Under the pieces are notes generated by a model, which was not told where the DNA came from, did not search any database, and saw only the letters and a program-made list of their open reading frames with translations. 14,097 nucleotides of DNA, taken from contig JBGUMQ010000018.1 of the NCBI GenBank assembly GCA_045116915.1, positions 1-14,097 of the forward strand, written 5' to 3'. Within the stretch, counting starts at the first letter, position 1, and the number at the start of each line of letters is the position of its first letter. Positions 12,833-14,097 of this stretch are shown here, one piece after another. Source of the stretch: UBA9732 sp045116915 (GTDB taxonomy: Bacteria; Spirochaetota; Spirochaetia; Sphaerochaetales; Sphaerochaetaceae). Position numbers and translations under genes: made by a program.

Positions 12833-14097
12833 ATGGATTCGTCGGGAAACATCATGAGGAACGGAATCACCGAAGGGGTGATCTGGAAGCAGCTCCTGGG
12901 CTTCTTCTTCCCCATCCTGCTGGGTACCCTCTTCCAGACGCTCTACAACACCGCCGACGCGATCATCGTGGGCAACATCCTGGGAAAGGAAGCTCTGGCT
13001 GCGGTCGGAGGCGGGACCTCCACCACGATCAACCTGGTCATTGGCTTCTTCACCGGTCTGTCATCCGGTGCCACGGTCATTATATCCCAGCATTACGGAG
13101 CAAGGAACGAGAAGCTCGTACACGATGCCATCCACAACGCCTGGGCCATAGGACTCTGGGGAGGAATCCTCATCTCGGTGGTCGGATACATCACAAGTAT
13201 CCCTCTTCTCAGGGTCACGAATACTCCTGAGGCCATCATCGGACTTGCGACGGAGTACATGCACATCTATTTCGCCGGCGGATTCATCGTGGTCATGTAC
13301 AACATAGGGGCCGGAATCTTCAGGGCGTTCGGCGACAGCCGCCGTCCGCTTCTTTTCCTGATCGCGGGCTGCATCTCCAACATAATCCTGGACATCCTCC
13401 TGGTGGGTGTTTTCCGCCTCGGTGTCGCCGGTGCCGCCATCGCCACCGTACTTGCCCAGCTGATTTCGCTCCTTCTTGTCATGATTTCGCTGATGCGGAG
13501 GACAGACTGCTGCAAGCTGATTCCGAGGGACATACGTTTCCACGGTGCCATCCTGAAACGCACGCTGATGATCGGAATGCCGTCGGGCCTCCAGTCCGTC
13601 CTCTACACGGTGTCCAACCTGATGATTGTCACCGGAATCAACGGTTTCGGAACCGATACAGTTGCAGCCTGGGCCGCCTACTCCAAGATCGATGCTCTCT
13701 TCTGGATGGTCTGCGGCTCCATCGGAATTGCGGCCACGACATTCGTAGGTCAGAACTACGGTGCAGGATTCATAGAACGCGCCAGAAAGGGAGTCAGGGA
13801 CAGTTTCGTGATTGCGTTCATCGCAACATTCATCATCGAGGCCCTGATGCTGGCCTTTTCACGGCAGGCGTACAGGCTGTTCATCTCGGATGAGAACGTC
13901 ATAGAAATCGGCGTCATGATGATCAACGTCATTGTCCCGTTCTTCTTCACCTATCTCTTCGTCGAAATCCTTGCCGGTGCCATCAGGGGAACCGGCAAGA
14001 CCCTCATACCCACCATCATCACTGTCTTCGGCATTGTCGGCATCAGGACTGCCTGGCTCATCGTGGTCCCGAAGGTCCGCAACACAGTCGCCGCGAT
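12833..14097 (+). CDS. MATE-family multidrug/cation efflux transporter (partial, C-terminus missing)
   Basis: The frame is open from ATG 12833 to the window edge, about 421 residues; the family usually has about 450, so only the last helix or so is missing. Many hydrophobic helices are visible, beginning with QLLGFFFPILLGTLFQTLYNTADAIIVGNILG, the classic MATE opening (P..LG.L...LYN..D..I.G). The internal half-repeat appears around MIGMPSGLQSVLYTVSNLMIVTGINGFG and later as TFVGQNYGAG. These transporters export drugs or metabolites using a proton or sodium gradient. The ATG at 12827 is also in frame; 12833 is preferred because GGGAG (12822-12826) is six bases before it, though the leader is so short that 12827 may be used. 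Divergent from queH. Confidence 0.9.
   Translation, partial: MDSSGNIMRNGITEGVIWKQLLGFFFPILLGTLFQTLYNTADAIIVGNILGKEALAAVGGGTSTTINLVIGFFTGLSSGATVIISQHYGARNEKLVHDAIHNAWAIGLWGGILISVVGYITSIPLLRVTNTPEAIIGLATEYMHIYFAGGFIVVMYNIGAGIFRAFGDSRRPLLFLIAGCISNIILDILLVGVFRLGVAGAAIATVLAQLISLLLVMISLMRRTDCCKLIPRDIRFHGAILKRTLMIGMPSGLQSVLYTVSNLMIVTGINGFGTDTVAAWAAYSKIDALFWMVCGSIGIAATTFVGQNYGAGFIERARKGVRDSFVIAFIATFIIEALMLAFSRQAYRLFISDENVIEIGVMMINVIVPFFFTYLFVEILAGAIRGTGKTLIPTIITVFGIVGIRTAWLIVVPKVRNTVAA

Overview
The window reads as a bacterial chromosome segment with GC-rich, densely packed genes on both strands and AT-rich gaps. Bacterial identity rests on sigma70-type -35/-10 pairs with 17-base spacers, a bacterial tRNA-Pro, a lipobox lipoprotein, intrinsic terminators and several Shine-Dalgarno (SD) sites. 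The gene set (Uup-type ABC-F, membrane-anchored PpiD/SurA-like protein, YerC-type TrpR regulator, QueH, COG2509 oxidoreductase, loose-lipobox lipoprotein) would fit a host-associated spirochaete, perhaps near Sphaerochaeta. That placement is my inference, not something the sequence proves.

Layout. (1) 1-1166, minus: FAD-dependent dehydrogenase of the COG2509 type, cut by the left edge, divergent from (2) a Uup-like ABC-F ATPase (1285-3099, plus). (3) A small lipoprotein (3177-3650, plus) ends at a terminator and converges on (4) a cupin (3742-4089, minus). (5) A large membrane-anchored PpiD/SurA-like protein (4176-5720, minus) with a clear terminator and a TTGACA promoter. (6) tRNA-Pro(CGG) at 5862-5934, with its own promoter and terminator. 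(7) About 200 bases without a gene that hold two tandem 38-base palindromes and the terminator of (8) an orphan zinc-ribbon/helix-turn-helix protein resembling the DNA-binding half of a transposase (6140-6547, minus). (9) DEAD-box RNA helicase (6827-8371), HIT protein (8396-8800) and a Cys-rich mini-protein (8812-9093), all plus. (10) A TrpR/YerC-like repressor (9106-9387, minus) with a palindrome over its own -10 box. (11) A translationally coupled minus-strand operon, queH - TPR membrane protein - cardiolipin synthase (12763 down to 9455). (12) A MATE-type transporter running off the right edge (12833-14097, plus), divergent from queH.

The most unusual recurring signal is the architecture of gene starts. 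For four genes (FAD dehydrogenase, ABC-F, HIT, queH) the -10 hexamer ends only 6-7 bases before the start codon, which predicts leaderless mRNAs. Three of these also have a -35 element exactly 17 bases upstream of the -10. Two more genes (DEAD helicase, MATE) have leaders of only about 5-10 bases. The other genes use ordinary SD sites, so the genome appears to mix the two modes of initiation.

Other points of interest are the tandem palindromes beside the tRNA, a leader that can hide the SD of the transposase-like gene, and a TPR protein of unknown function locked between queH and cardiolipin synthase.
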